A stretch of 64,000 nt of DNA from the NCBI RefSeq assembly GCF_900094705.1, contig NZ_FMAR01000001.1:124001-188000 (forward strand), given 5' to 3'. The notes beneath the pieces are model-generated. The model saw nothing but the letters and a program-made list of their open reading frames with translations. It ran no database searches and was not told the DNA's origin. The DNA comes from Chitinophaga costaii (GTDB taxonomy: Bacteria > Bacteroidota > Bacteroidia > Chitinophagales > Chitinophagaceae). Both the position numbers and the translations under genes were made by a program. This document shows positions 19,801 to 28,753 of the stretch, piece by piece; position 1 is the stretch's first letter; each line of letters begins with the position of its first letter.

Positions 19801-22800
19801 AGTATCCATTACTTCCTGCATGGGCCGGCCGTTATTGAATACAAAACGGGTACGTAAATTATGGTGCAGTTGCTGTAAATCCTGAAATGCTTTTTCCAGG
19901 CGTAATAGATCCGGCCTGCCTTTCAGGCGGATATACTGCGGCATATTATAGCTAACCGATTGCGGTTCGTATGCCTGCAGAAAGTAGAGCCGCTGTTGCG
20001 CTGCGGTAAGTTCGTAGCATTCCTGTTGCGGTGCGCGTGGTATTTTACTATATATCTTTTCAACCTGCTGTGCGTCTACCCAGGCCGCCAGGTCACGGAT
20101 TTTATTATGCGCAAAAAGTGTACGCAGTGAAATCCGCTGCTGCATTTCGCGGGCAATACGGTTAATGAGTTCCATGGCGGTTAGCGAGTGACCTCCCAGC
20201 TCAAAAAAGCTTTTATCTGCCGGTAACTTTTCTGCGGGTAATTTCAGCAACTGACTCCAGATAGTTGCCAGCGCTTTTTCGGTAGCTGTTGTTGGCAACA
20301 CCCCTGTTTCCGGCGCTGCCAACATAGCCGGCAGCGCCTTCCTGTCTATTTTCCCGCTGGATGACAGCGGAAATTTCGGCAGGGCCATAAAGTAACCGGG
20401 AATCATGTAAGCGGGCAATAAGGCCGACAGGTAAGCCCGTAACTGGTCTGCCGAAACCGGCTCCGCTGCCACATAATACGCTACCAGGCATTTTTCCCTG
20501 TCAACCTCCCGAATGCTTACCGCTACTTCCTGTATAGCCTGATGGCGAATCAGCACACTTTCTATTTCTCCGGGCTCTACGCGAAATCCGCGGATCTTCA
20601 CCTGGCTGTCTGCGCGACCCGCAAATACCAGGTTCCCGTCAGGCATCCACTTTGCCAGGTCGCCGGTGCGGTATAACTTTTCGTTTTTACAAAAAGGATG
20701 ATCAATAAACTTCTCGCCTGTAAGCGCTTCATTATGCAGATAACCTGTAGCCAGCCCTGCGCCGCCCGTAAACAATTCGCCTACCGTTCCCGGAGGCGTC
20801 AGCGCAAGCGCTTTGTTCAGCACATATACACTGGTACCTGCTATGGGGCTGCCAATGGGGATTCGTGGTAGTGTACTGTTGCGATTCGTTTTGTATAAGC
20901 TCGTGAAAGTGGTATTCTCTGTTTGCCCGTAACAGCTGTAAAGCGTTACCTCTGGCAGCTTGCGGTGTACCCTGGCTATCACTTCCGGATGAACGATGTC
21001 TCCGCCCGTGAGCACATAGCGGATTTTCAGGTGGTCGATATCATGTTCACTCCATTGCTCCAGCAAACCGATGGTAAGCCACAAGGTATTCACCTGGTGG
21101 GTAGCAATCACGTTGTTTAACACATCTGCTTCTATATAAGTATCCGGATATACCACTACCGTTCCCCCGCTGAGGAGTGATGCCCAGATTTCAAAAGTGG
21201 CGGCATCAAAAGAGATGGACGACAGCTGCAGGGTAACGGTGCTGTTATCCAACACCATATCATTAAGATCCAGCAGCCGGATCACCGACCCATGGCGGAT
21301 CAGCACCCCTTTGGGGTTGCCGGTGCTGCCTGAGGTGTAATTTATATAGGCCAGGTCTTCCGGACTTACTGCTACCGGCGCCGGGCAAGGTGCATTTTTA
21401 TCGAGGCCGGCGAGCACGGTTGGTAAATGAAGTACCGGCACATCCACCGCCACGGTAAATAAATCATCCGCAAGTACAAAAGGCGCCTGCAGGTCATCCA
21501 GCAGATACTTTACCCGTGGTTCTGGATAGTCGCTGTCTATGGGTGCATAAGCGCCTCCTGCCTTCAGAATGGCGAGTATGGCCACCATCTGGTCTATAGA
21601 TCGCCGAACACAAAGCGGCACCAGTATGCCGGTGGTAACACCTGCATTTACCAGGTAAGCCGCCAGGCGGTTTGCCTGATCATTGAGCGCGGCATAGGTA
21701 AGTACCTGGTCCCTGAATTTTAACGCGATAGCCTCCGGGCTGCGTTTCACCTGTGTATCAAACAGTGCATTGATGGTTTGATCCATTTTAAATCCGGCGG
21801 TGTTGTCGCCTTTGGCGAGCAAAGCCTGCTGTTCACCGGCAGGCAGCTCAAACCCATCCTGCAGCAACACCAACGGGTTGTCTGTTACCTTCAACGCTAT
21901 GTGCCTGAAGTAATCGGCGAACCGCGACACAGTAGCAGCACTGAAAAGACTTAACGCGTAATTGAAATCAAGCGAAAGCTGCTGATCCAGCTCAGACACC
22001 GTGAGCATCAAGTCGAACTTGGCATTTGTAACCGGCACCGGGCATACTTCCACTGCCAGGTCGCCGAAGGCCAGTTCACCCGTCTCAAAATTATTATAGG
22101 CAAACATTACATCAAACAAAGGATGGCGCGATTCATTTCTTTCCGGTTGCAGTTTAGCAGTAAGCGCTTCAAAAGGATAAGCCTGATGCTCAAAACACGA
22201 AAGGGTGTTTTTGCGTACCTCTGCCAGAAATGCTTTGAATGTTTTGGTGCCCTCCGGGTAATTACGCAGGGCCAGCGTATTCACAAACATCCCCATCATT
22301 TTGCGGGTATCCGGATGTTCGCGGCCAGCTACGCCGGTGCCGGTAACAATATCTTCATTGGCGCTCAGGTGCGCCAGCAATACGTTATACACCGCCAGCA
22401 ACAACATAAACATGGTTACATTTTCCTGCCTGGCAAATTGTTGCAACCTGGCTGTTTCATCAACGGTAAAATGAAAGGAGAAGCTCGCGCCGCGATAATC
22501 CTTTACCGCGGGCCTTTCGTAGTCGGCAGGCAAATCGGTGGCCGGCGGCAACTCCCTGAACTGATCCGCCCAGAAGTAAGCATGCGACTCCATAAGGGCT
22601 TGCTGTTCCCCGCACTGCATCCATTGAACATAATCTTTATAATGCAATGATACCGCAGGTAAACCTGCGCCATTGTACAGCGACATCAGCTCGTTTGTTA
22701 GCAACGTTTGCGAAATGCCATCTGTAACAATGTGATGGATATCCAGCATCAGGAGATACGCGGATTCGCTCTGCCTGAGCAGCCCTACCTTTACCAATCC

Positions 22801-25617
22801 GCCTGTTGCCAGGTCGAACGGGCGCACAAAATCTTTCATTGCCGCGTCATCATCTTCCGTGTAATGCGTAATACTGAAGGGGATGGTTTCTAATATTTCC
22901 TGTACGGGCTCTCCGTTTTGCAGCACAAAACGGGTGCGTAATATTTCATGCCGTTGCAGCAGCTGCCGGAAAGCCTCTTCCAGTTTTGCCGGTTGTAAGT
23001 TGCCCTTAACCTGCAAAAACCGGGGCATATTATAAGCAGTACCTGCGGAGGCATATTGTTGCAGGAAATATAATCGTCGCTGTGCTGAGGAAAGCGGGTA
23101 ATATTTTTGCAACGGCGCCGGCGCTATCATACTGCCGGCGTGGCTAACCGGAAGCGTATCCAGTAAGGCAGCCTGCGCGCTGATAGTGGTATGACTGAAA
23201 ACAAACCGCAAAGGCAGTTGCTTTTGCATAGAAGAACGGATAGCGCTGGTAAGCTCCATTGCTTTCAACGAATGCCCGCCTAACTCAAAAAAGCTGCGGC
23301 TGGTACTGATCTGCATTTCACCCAGCTGCAACACGGCGGCCCAAAGGTTACGCAGGGCATGCTCCGTATCCGTTGCCGGTGCAGTGATCTGTGTTTCCAG
23401 CAATACCTCTTCTGGTAATGCATTGCGGTTTACCTTTCCGTTAACGGTAAGGGGTAAACGTGGCAGCTGTGTAAAAAAAGCGGGCAGCATATACGCCGGC
23501 AATACACCAGCGAGATATGCCCGGAGCTTTTCCGGCGTTACCTCCCGGCCTGCCTCATAAAATGCACTCAGGTATGCATCATCGACACGTTTGCGGAGCA
23601 CCACCACGGCGGCATTTACACCCTCGTATTGGGTTATTCTTTGTTCAATTTCACCAGGCTCTATACGAAAGCCACGAATCTTTACCTGGTCATCCGCACG
23701 GCCTTTGTAATACAGTCTGCCTGCGATATCACGTACCGCAATATCCCCGGTTTTATACATTTTGCTACCCGCTGCAAACGGATTGTCAATAAATTTTTCT
23801 GCCGTCAATGCCGGCTGGTGTATATAACCTGCCGCCAACCCGGTACCGGCAATATATAAATGGCCGGGAATGCCATCCGGCACATGGCACAGGTGTTCAT
23901 CCAGCAAATAAATACCGGTGTTAAAAACCGGCGTCCCTACAGGCACCGTCATACCTTCCTCTGCGGGTGTATACCGGTGAATCATGCAGCCAACAGTGGC
24001 CTCCGTAGGGCCGTACTCGTTATAAATTTCCACATGCCCCTGCAGCTTTTCATACACTGCAAATGCGAGCGCCGCCGGAAAAGCCTCTCCTCCTACAATA
24101 ATTTTCTTTGGCGGTTTGTTGCTATTGATACTTATAGCAGGTGCGTACAATACTGTTTTCAACTGGGAAGGCGTTACTTTTATCACCGTTACCCGGTCGT
24201 TTGCCAGCCATGCTGCCACTATATTTTCTTCGGCTTGTTCAGGCGCCACCAGCACAGTTCCGCCGGTATACAGCGGCATAAAAAGGGCGGTTACGGTAAG
24301 GTCAAATGATATAGAGGTAAATAAAGGCGATACCGCAGCATGGCCTTGTACATAATATGCAGCTGCCCAATGAATATAATTCAGTAAAGAACGATGTGGA
24401 ATCATTACGCCTTTTGGCACACCAGTAGATCCGGATGTAAAAAGTATATAGGCCAGCGTTTCTCCGCTGTTGTGTGGTAAAATAATTTCGGGAGATGTGA
24501 ATACCGCTTTATGCTCTTCATCAAGGTTCATCACGGCAAGGTTTTGCCAGTTCCGGCGAAAAGCATTCCGGGTAATAACAAGCGCTGTTCCAGGTGTTTG
24601 CAGGATCTCATCAATACGCCCTTCCGCATACACTGGATCCACAGGTACATATACTGCACCCGTTTTCATTACACCTAATATTACCGGAAGCAGCCATTCT
24701 TCCCGCCCGAGCAGGATGCATACCAGTTCGCCTTTTTTGATGTGATAGCGGCTGATGAGGAACGCGGCCACCTTATCCGACCATGCATCAAGCGCATGGT
24801 AGTCATAGCTGCTGCCAGCATATTCAAACGCAATAGCCCCGGGGTGTTCCGCTACTTTAGCACGGAATACATCCAGTATAGTTTGTGCTGCGGGCAATGC
24901 TGTTGCTGTACTGTTAAACTGCGCCGCTGCCTCAGAAAGTACGGATGGCGCCTGTAACGGCAGCGCCGATACCTGCCCTTCAGGATCTGCCAAAGCCGCC
25001 TGCAGCAGGTGCAGACAGTAAGTACCTGTCTGCCTTGCATAGGCTGCACTATAAGCTTCACCGGCATAAATATGCAGCGCAGAAGATGCCAGGCTGAATT
25101 GGAACAGTAATCCAGGTTTTGGCTCATGATCCGGCCAATTGTGCCAGGTAAGGCCCACAGCATCCTGAATGGCGCCTGGAAGAAACGTGTCAGATAAATA
25201 ATCACTATACCGGTTGTCGTTTACATAATCACCGGCTATTAATTTTAAATACGCATGAAAACTATGGTTGCCGGGATGTGCCGCACGGAAAGGAATCAGT
25301 TTGCCGCCGGTAGCAGCCGGCGTAAATATGCACACATTTTCTTCATGGCTGCATTTATACGCAAGCAAGCTAACCACCGCCAGCAACAAGGCGCCACGGG
25401 ATACTTCGCTGCCTGCTACCTGGTACAGCTGCGTAATAACAGCAGGGTCAACGGGCAGGATCACCATTTCCCTGGCTCCACCTGCAGTATTAACAGCGGG
25501 GTCTTCAAAACATTTAACGATATTAAAATCCTGGAAACGACTTTGCCAATAATACCTTGCTGCCAGGTTCCTGTTCTTATTCATGGCGGAAGTATTTAAC
25601 CTCGAGTTAGCATTCAT
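16876..25617 (-). CDS. NRPS 5 (half C-A[Asn]-PCP-C-A[Val]-PCP-C-A-PCP)
   Basis: The protein has 2913 residues. It opens with a partial condensation domain (about 18-245) that has only the C-terminal lobe and no HHxxxDG. Then come A1 (from about 245), PCP1 (LGGHSL), C2 with HHIVTDG, A2, PCP2 (LGGHSL), C3 with HHIITDG, A3 and PCP3 (MGGNSL near 2840). The pockets I read by hand are A1 DLTKIGEVGK (Asn-like), A2 DAFWLGCTFK (very close to known Val codes) and A3 DSWDIGLIGK (no confident match; the Asp at position 278 is also seen in Arg codes, so a basic residue is possible). C2 and C3 have the LSxAQRRLYF-type start of ordinary L-donor condensation domains. There is no epimerase or release domain. 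The full C domain needed by A1 is at the end of NRPS 4. The start lies 9 bases after the NRPS 4 stop. Confidence 0.96.
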   Translation of the reverse strand: MNANSRLNTSAMNKNRNLAARYYWQSRFQDFNIVKCFEDPAVNTAGGAREMVILPVDPAVITQLYQVAGSEVSRGALLLAVVSLLAYKCSHEENVCIFTPAATGGKLIPFRAAHPGNHSFHAYLKLIAGDYVNDNRYSDYLSDTFLPGAIQDAVGLTWHNWPDHEPKPGLLFQFSLASSALHIYAGEAYSAAYARQTGTYCLHLLQAALADPEGQVSALPLQAPSVLSEAAAQFNSTATALPAAQTILDVFRAKVAEHPGAIAFEYAGSSYDYHALDAWSDKVAAFLISRYHIKKGELVCILLGREEWLLPVILGVMKTGAVYVPVDPVYAEGRIDEILQTPGTALVITRNAFRRNWQNLAVMNLDEEHKAVFTSPEIILPHNSGETLAYILFTSGSTGVPKGVMIPHRSLLNYIHWAAAYYVQGHAAVSPLFTSISFDLTVTALFMPLYTGGTVLVAPEQAEENIVAAWLANDRVTVIKVTPSQLKTVLYAPAISINSNKPPKKIIVGGEAFPAALAFAVYEKLQGHVEIYNEYGPTEATVGCMIHRYTPAEEGMTVPVGTPVFNTGIYLLDEHLCHVPDGIPGHLYIAGTGLAAGYIHQPALTAEKFIDNPFAAGSKMYKTGDIAVRDIAGRLYYKGRADDQVKIRGFRIEPGEIEQRITQYEGVNAAVVVLRKRVDDAYLSAFYEAGREVTPEKLRAYLAGVLPAYMLPAFFTQLPRLPLTVNGKVNRNALPEEVLLETQITAPATDTEHALRNLWAAVLQLGEMQISTSRSFFELGGHSLKAMELTSAIRSSMQKQLPLRFVFSHTTISAQAALLDTLPVSHAGSMIAPAPLQKYYPLSSAQRRLYFLQQYASAGTAYNMPRFLQVKGNLQPAKLEEAFRQLLQRHEILRTRFVLQNGEPVQEILETIPFSITHYTEDDDAAMKDFVRPFDLATGGLVKVGLLRQSESAYLLMLDIHHIVTDGISQTLLTNELMSLYNGAGLPAVSLHYKDYVQWMQCGEQQALMESHAYFWADQFRELPPATDLPADYERPAVKDYRGASFSFHFTVDETARLQQFARQENVTMFMLLLAVYNVLLAHLSANEDIVTGTGVAGREHPDTRKMMGMFVNTLALRNYPEGTKTFKAFLAEVRKNTLSCFEHQAYPFEALTAKLQPERNESRHPLFDVMFAYNNFETGELAFGDLAVEVCPVPVTNAKFDLMLTVSELDQQLSLDFNYALSLFSAATVSRFADYFRHIALKVTDNPLVLLQDGFELPAGEQQALLAKGDNTAGFKMDQTINALFDTQVKRSPEAIALKFRDQVLTYAALNDQANRLAAYLVNAGVTTGILVPLCVRRSIDQMVAILAILKAGGAYAPIDSDYPEPRVKYLLDDLQAPFVLADDLFTVAVDVPVLHLPTVLAGLDKNAPCPAPVAVSPEDLAYINYTSGSTGNPKGVLIRHGSVIRLLDLNDMVLDNSTVTLQLSSISFDAATFEIWASLLSGGTVVVYPDTYIEADVLNNVIATHQVNTLWLTIGLLEQWSEHDIDHLKIRYVLTGGDIVHPEVIARVHRKLPEVTLYSCYGQTENTTFTSLYKTNRNSTLPRIPIGSPIAGTSVYVLNKALALTPPGTVGELFTGGAGLATGYLHNEALTGEKFIDHPFCKNEKLYRTGDLAKWMPDGNLVFAGRADSQVKIRGFRVEPGEIESVLIRHQAIQEVAVSIREVDREKCLVAYYVAAEPVSADQLRAYLSALLPAYMIPGYFMALPKFPLSSSGKIDRKALPAMLAAPETGVLPTTATEKALATIWSQLLKLPAEKLPADKSFFELGGHSLTAMELINRIAREMQQRISLRTLFAHNKIRDLAAWVDAQQVEKIYSKIPRAPQQECYELTAAQQRLYFLQAYEPQSVSYNMPQYIRLKGRPDLLRLEKAFQDLQQLHHNLRTRFVFNNGRPMQEVMDTAGISIIHYHPVAGNIEPQLRKFVQPFQLEQGPPIRLGWITISADEQVLLLDMHHIITDGITQQILVRDLVTLYNGQTPNEPALQYEDYAAWVNSGYYQELIRQQGVFWQQLYYDIPQTLQLPQDYDRPLVKDNTGANFSLQLSLQETAALQQLAAKEDVTIFMLLMAVYNVLLHRLSGQEDIVVGTPVSGRQHPDLGNIAGLFVNTLAMRNRPSGAKTFSFFLQEVRSHTLACLEHQDYPFTALITALQLPRTTAHHPLFEVFFAFENFQDEPLEMEGVEASSFSASNDVAKFDLVLTAREAAKRLHCDFTYAVALFNEATVARFAGYFHEILKTITDNPGIALADIRLIPEAQLTSLIGEGYEQANYPQSDTIIRLFEQQLHHSPNAVAAVFNGTPLTYYQLSVKVNALTAAMRGKGVGHGDKVVVLIDHSFELLVSILATMKCGAAFVPVDTGWPLLRQQECVARIRPALVLCNADHDAAQWEQGFRVSLSHLHDPGVVAATPVSGDDLVYIIFTSGSTGTPKGVAVCYAGLMNRLHWMNDCFGAAAAGSVLHTTRYVYDSAVWELCWPLMNGGKTIITEPAVLTDTLRMLQLIDAYKVTIADFVPSVFNTLLEQIEDGGRHRLPASLQYVILGGEEMSGQKAHRFYQYYPDVRIINLYGPTEATIGCVYHEVQLNETGRIPIGKAIANVSLRIMDKYGNDVPPGVSGELWIAGVCLAREYYGEPSLTAERFVTEPRTGVRYYKTGDQVRCLPNGNIDFMGRIDDQVKLRGYRIELGEIMNRLSAYPAVRESVVVIKEQGRAKYIVAYYVAAAPVAPALLGNFLAGQLPAYMIPSYFCHLKELPMIPGGKVNRALLPEPEWQQTEGYVVPAGYTEELLAGIWSSLLEISVTAVSAQANFFEMGGNSLMLVSLVSKVTQTLQVPLHIADVFRYPTIASLAAFLNGAAVPANEKEPAVTADSLSSTLKLFDLSE
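24880..25565 (-). other. Truncated condensation domain at the N-terminus of NRPS 5
   Basis: Residues 18-245 of NRPS 5 start at YYWQSRFQDF, the segment that normally joins the two lobes of a condensation domain (compare YWQQRFQDY in the PKS-NRPS 6 C domain). They run through the C-terminal lobe to the usual FNSTAT linker before the A domain. The donor-side N-terminal lobe and the catalytic HHxxxDG are missing, so this piece cannot catalyse condensation alone. The preceding protein ends with a complete C domain, so the module has one and a half C domains split over two proteins. It may be a relic of recombination or a platform that seats the A domain. Boundaries are approximate. Confidence 0.75.
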
Positions 25618-25626
25618 AGTTGATAG

Positions 25627-28600
25627 TTAAAACGTAAATAAGAGGTCGTCCATTTTCTCTTTGCTGGCGTTGGTGCTATCCAGCAGCTCAATGATGTTTT
25701 GGTGCGTGCTCTTCATCAGCGCAGCGGCTACTTTTTCAAATGAATGAAATAAGGAAGCAGCATCTTCCCGGGAAAAATAATTGCCGGCATACTCCACCCG
25801 AAAAACATAATTTCCTTCACTTCCGCTGGCAATAAAGGAAAGCGGATATTTGGCGGTACCGCTTTCATGCGGGGAATAGGAAAAGATGGCCGGCTGGCTG
25901 GCGATTGACGGTTCGTAGTAATTCTGATAAACAAACATTACATCAAACAGCCTGTTGGTAGCATGCTGCTGTGCAGCATACCGGTATTGCTGCAAATCCG
26001 ATAAATCATAAAGCTGATTACTGAAGGCAAGTACCAGTGTTTTATTGATGGCTTCCAGCTGCTGGCGGAAGGTATGATAACCATTCACCTGGCAGCGCAC
26101 CGGCAATGTTTTTGAGAACATGCCAACCATATTATCCAGCTCCACCTGCTCCCTGCCGGCGGTTACCAGGCCGGTCACCAGGTCGTCCTGACCGGTGAGC
26201 TGGGAAAGGAAAGACACAAAGCAGGTATACAATACTGTAAACTCGCTGTAGCCGGCAAATTTCAACTCCTGTATCACTTCAGCAGGAAAAGCATCCTTTA
26301 CGGTAAAAAACAGGGAGCCACCGGACATTACTGCCTGATCGAGGTCTTTTTCCACCTTCACCGGCAGCGCCAGGGATGGCGGCTGTCTGGCAAATACATC
26401 CTGCCAGTAGCTGCCCTGTTGCTCGTAGATAGCCGTATGGCGGAAGCCTTCTTCCCAAACTGCATAATCTTTGTACTGCAGCTGAAGCGGCGTTAGCACC
26501 CTGCCATCCATGAGCAGTAAAAAATCTTTGAACAGCAGGTATTGCGACAAGCCATCACAGGCAATATGGTGCACATCAAACAACAGGAATTGCTTTCCGC
26601 TGGGCTTTGTGATCATGGCAGCCCTGCATATCTCGCCGGCAGCCAGATCAAACGGGCGGATAACGCTATCCCTCCAGGTTTCCTCCTCATTTACCCGGAT
26701 GTGTGCCAGTGAAAAATCCACTTCATTGCGGATCACCTGCCATGGCTTGCCATCGGTGGTTACAAACGAAGTGCGTAATATCTCATGCTTTTCAATCAGT
26801 GTTTTAATATGTTGTTCTATTTCTCCGGCATCCACTACACCATTTATCTCATAAAAAACAGGAATATTATATACCGTACTTTCTGGTTCCAGTTCATACT
26901 GGATATACATGCGGAGCTGCGCTGCGGATAAGGGATACTTATCTGCAACAGGCGCCTTGCCGATTTTCATCTGTTGCGTCATCACCGCCTTTTCAATATA
27001 AGCGGCCTGCTTACCAATCGTAAGCGCCTGGAAAAGATCATTCAGCGGGAAACGCACATTGAACTGCGCGTAAATTCGCGCAATGAGGCGCATCAGGGTA
27101 AGGGAGCTGCCGCCCGTTTTATTAAAATCATCATCGGTAGAAATGTCTGTTTTACCCAGCAACTCCTGCCACACTGTTAACAGCGCTGCTTCCATACCGT
27201 TTTTTGGTGCAATGATTTGTTTATGCTGCCTGTTCTGATACTGCCTGATCATTTCCTGCTGGTCCGTTTTCCTGTTTGGCAAAACAGGAAAAACGTCGAG
27301 AAAAACTATCTCCGTAGGTTTCATATACTCCGGCAACGACAGATCCAGTAGGGATTTGAGCTGCACTTCCAGTTTGGATGCAGCAGCAGACCCATAGGTA
27401 TTGGTAAGAAAAGCCACCAGTTTTCCATCAACAGGCAGCACCAGTACCTGTTGCACAGATGGGGCGCTCAGCAATACATTTTCAATTTCTTCCGGTTCTA
27501 TGCGGATCCCATTAATTTTCACCTGACGATCGTCCCGGCCTAATAACTCATAGTTACCATCCGGCAACTGCCTTGCTTTGTCGCCGGTACGGAAAGCCTG
27601 TTCTCCGCTCTCCAGCGTTATAAATTTCTCCTCATTTTTCGCAGGGTCATTGAAGTATCCTTTGCTCATGTACCCGGAAACAATGTACAGGTCGCCCGTA
27701 ACAAAGGGTTTAACAGGTTTACCATCATCATCAGTGATCAAAAATGCAGTATCGGCAATGGGTACGCCTACGGGTATACGCGGACGGTTTACATCTTCCG
27801 GTTGAATATAGTAATATGATCTGATTAAGGTTGTTTCCGTACAACCATACAGGTTAACCAGCTGCACCTGATCCTTTTGCAAGGCATACCAGGGCTTCAG
27901 TTCAGCAGGCACAATCCGTTCGCCGGAAAGCAGTACATACCTGAGATCAGGATAATAAGCCGGCGTTGCCGCCCCCGCTTTTATGATTTTGAAAACGGAT
28001 GGCACACAATGTACCAGTGTAATGCGGGCAGCCTTTAACCATGGCGCCATTATTTCCCGGCTGAAGAAACCCGGGTCGGGCGGTGGTATACAGAGTACGC
28101 CACCTGCAAACAACGGCACAAAAACATCGCGCAGAAATGCATCGAAGTAAGGGCTGATCAACTGGCTCACTCTACAGGATGCGTTTAGCTGCAACTCCTG
28201 TATTTCCCACCGAATAAAATGCGCGAGGCTTTCATTTTTCCCTGTAATACCTTTTGGTATACCGGTAGACCCTGAAGTAAAATAAATGTATAAGGCATCG
28301 TCCCGGTGATATTCCGGGTAAACCGGCATTACGTCCTTATATTCTTCCAGCAAGGCTTTGAGCCGTAATTGCGGTATATCTCCGGGCAACGGCATATCAT
28401 TTTCAGCAGTTAGGATGCAGGCCATCGGCAGGTTGGCCGTCATGGATCTGAGCCGCTGCACAGGCAGGGAAGCATCCAGCGGCACAAAAACAGCACCGGC
28501 ATTGGCTACGCCTATCATCGCAATAATGATATCAACGGACTCCCGGAGAAAAAGCCCCACATACGAGCCGGGGCCAACACCATTGCTGATCAGTGCTGCA

Positions 28601-28719
28601 CTTACGGCCTGCGCCCGTTGCTGCAGGCTGGCGTAGGTAATGCTGTCGGCGCCGTTTTCAATAGCAGTATGTTCCCCGCCCTTTACCAAACTTTCGTTAA
28701 GCAGATGCTGAAATATCAT
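25627..28719 (-). CDS. NRPS 4 (A-PCP-C), starts with an A domain
   Basis: The protein has 1030 residues. It starts directly with an adenylation domain (1-490), without its own N-terminal C domain. Next are a PCP (TGGSSL near 550) and a full condensation domain (about 590-1010) with HHIACDG. The A domain is unusual: FTSGSTGIPKGI, a KNESLAHFIRWE stretch, and YGCTETT where most have YGPTE. My pocket reading is DARHLSLLIK, which I cannot assign to an amino acid. The A domain should be served by the unpartnered C domain at the end of NRPS 3, and the C domain here should serve the first A domain of NRPS 5, so module boundaries and protein boundaries do not coincide. It starts 34 bases after the asparagine synthetase gene. 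Confidence 0.95.
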   Translation of the reverse strand: MIFQHLLNESLVKGGEHTAIENGADSITYASLQQRAQAVSAALISNGVGPGSYVGLFLRESVDIIIAMIGVANAGAVFVPLDASLPVQRLRSMTANLPMACILTAENDMPLPGDIPQLRLKALLEEYKDVMPVYPEYHRDDALYIYFTSGSTGIPKGITGKNESLAHFIRWEIQELQLNASCRVSQLISPYFDAFLRDVFVPLFAGGVLCIPPPDPGFFSREIMAPWLKAARITLVHCVPSVFKIIKAGAATPAYYPDLRYVLLSGERIVPAELKPWYALQKDQVQLVNLYGCTETTLIRSYYYIQPEDVNRPRIPVGVPIADTAFLITDDDGKPVKPFVTGDLYIVSGYMSKGYFNDPAKNEEKFITLESGEQAFRTGDKARQLPDGNYELLGRDDRQVKINGIRIEPEEIENVLLSAPSVQQVLVLPVDGKLVAFLTNTYGSAAASKLEVQLKSLLDLSLPEYMKPTEIVFLDVFPVLPNRKTDQQEMIRQYQNRQHKQIIAPKNGMEAALLTVWQELLGKTDISTDDDFNKTGGSSLTLMRLIARIYAQFNVRFPLNDLFQALTIGKQAAYIEKAVMTQQMKIGKAPVADKYPLSAAQLRMYIQYELEPESTVYNIPVFYEINGVVDAGEIEQHIKTLIEKHEILRTSFVTTDGKPWQVIRNEVDFSLAHIRVNEEETWRDSVIRPFDLAAGEICRAAMITKPSGKQFLLFDVHHIACDGLSQYLLFKDFLLLMDGRVLTPLQLQYKDYAVWEEGFRHTAIYEQQGSYWQDVFARQPPSLALPVKVEKDLDQAVMSGGSLFFTVKDAFPAEVIQELKFAGYSEFTVLYTCFVSFLSQLTGQDDLVTGLVTAGREQVELDNMVGMFSKTLPVRCQVNGYHTFRQQLEAINKTLVLAFSNQLYDLSDLQQYRYAAQQHATNRLFDVMFVYQNYYEPSIASQPAIFSYSPHESGTAKYPLSFIASGSEGNYVFRVEYAGNYFSREDAASLFHSFEKVAAALMKSTHQNIIELLDSTNASKEKMDDLLFTF

Positions 28720-28753
28720 GGATTATTGTTTTTGCAGATGGAGAGATATGGTA

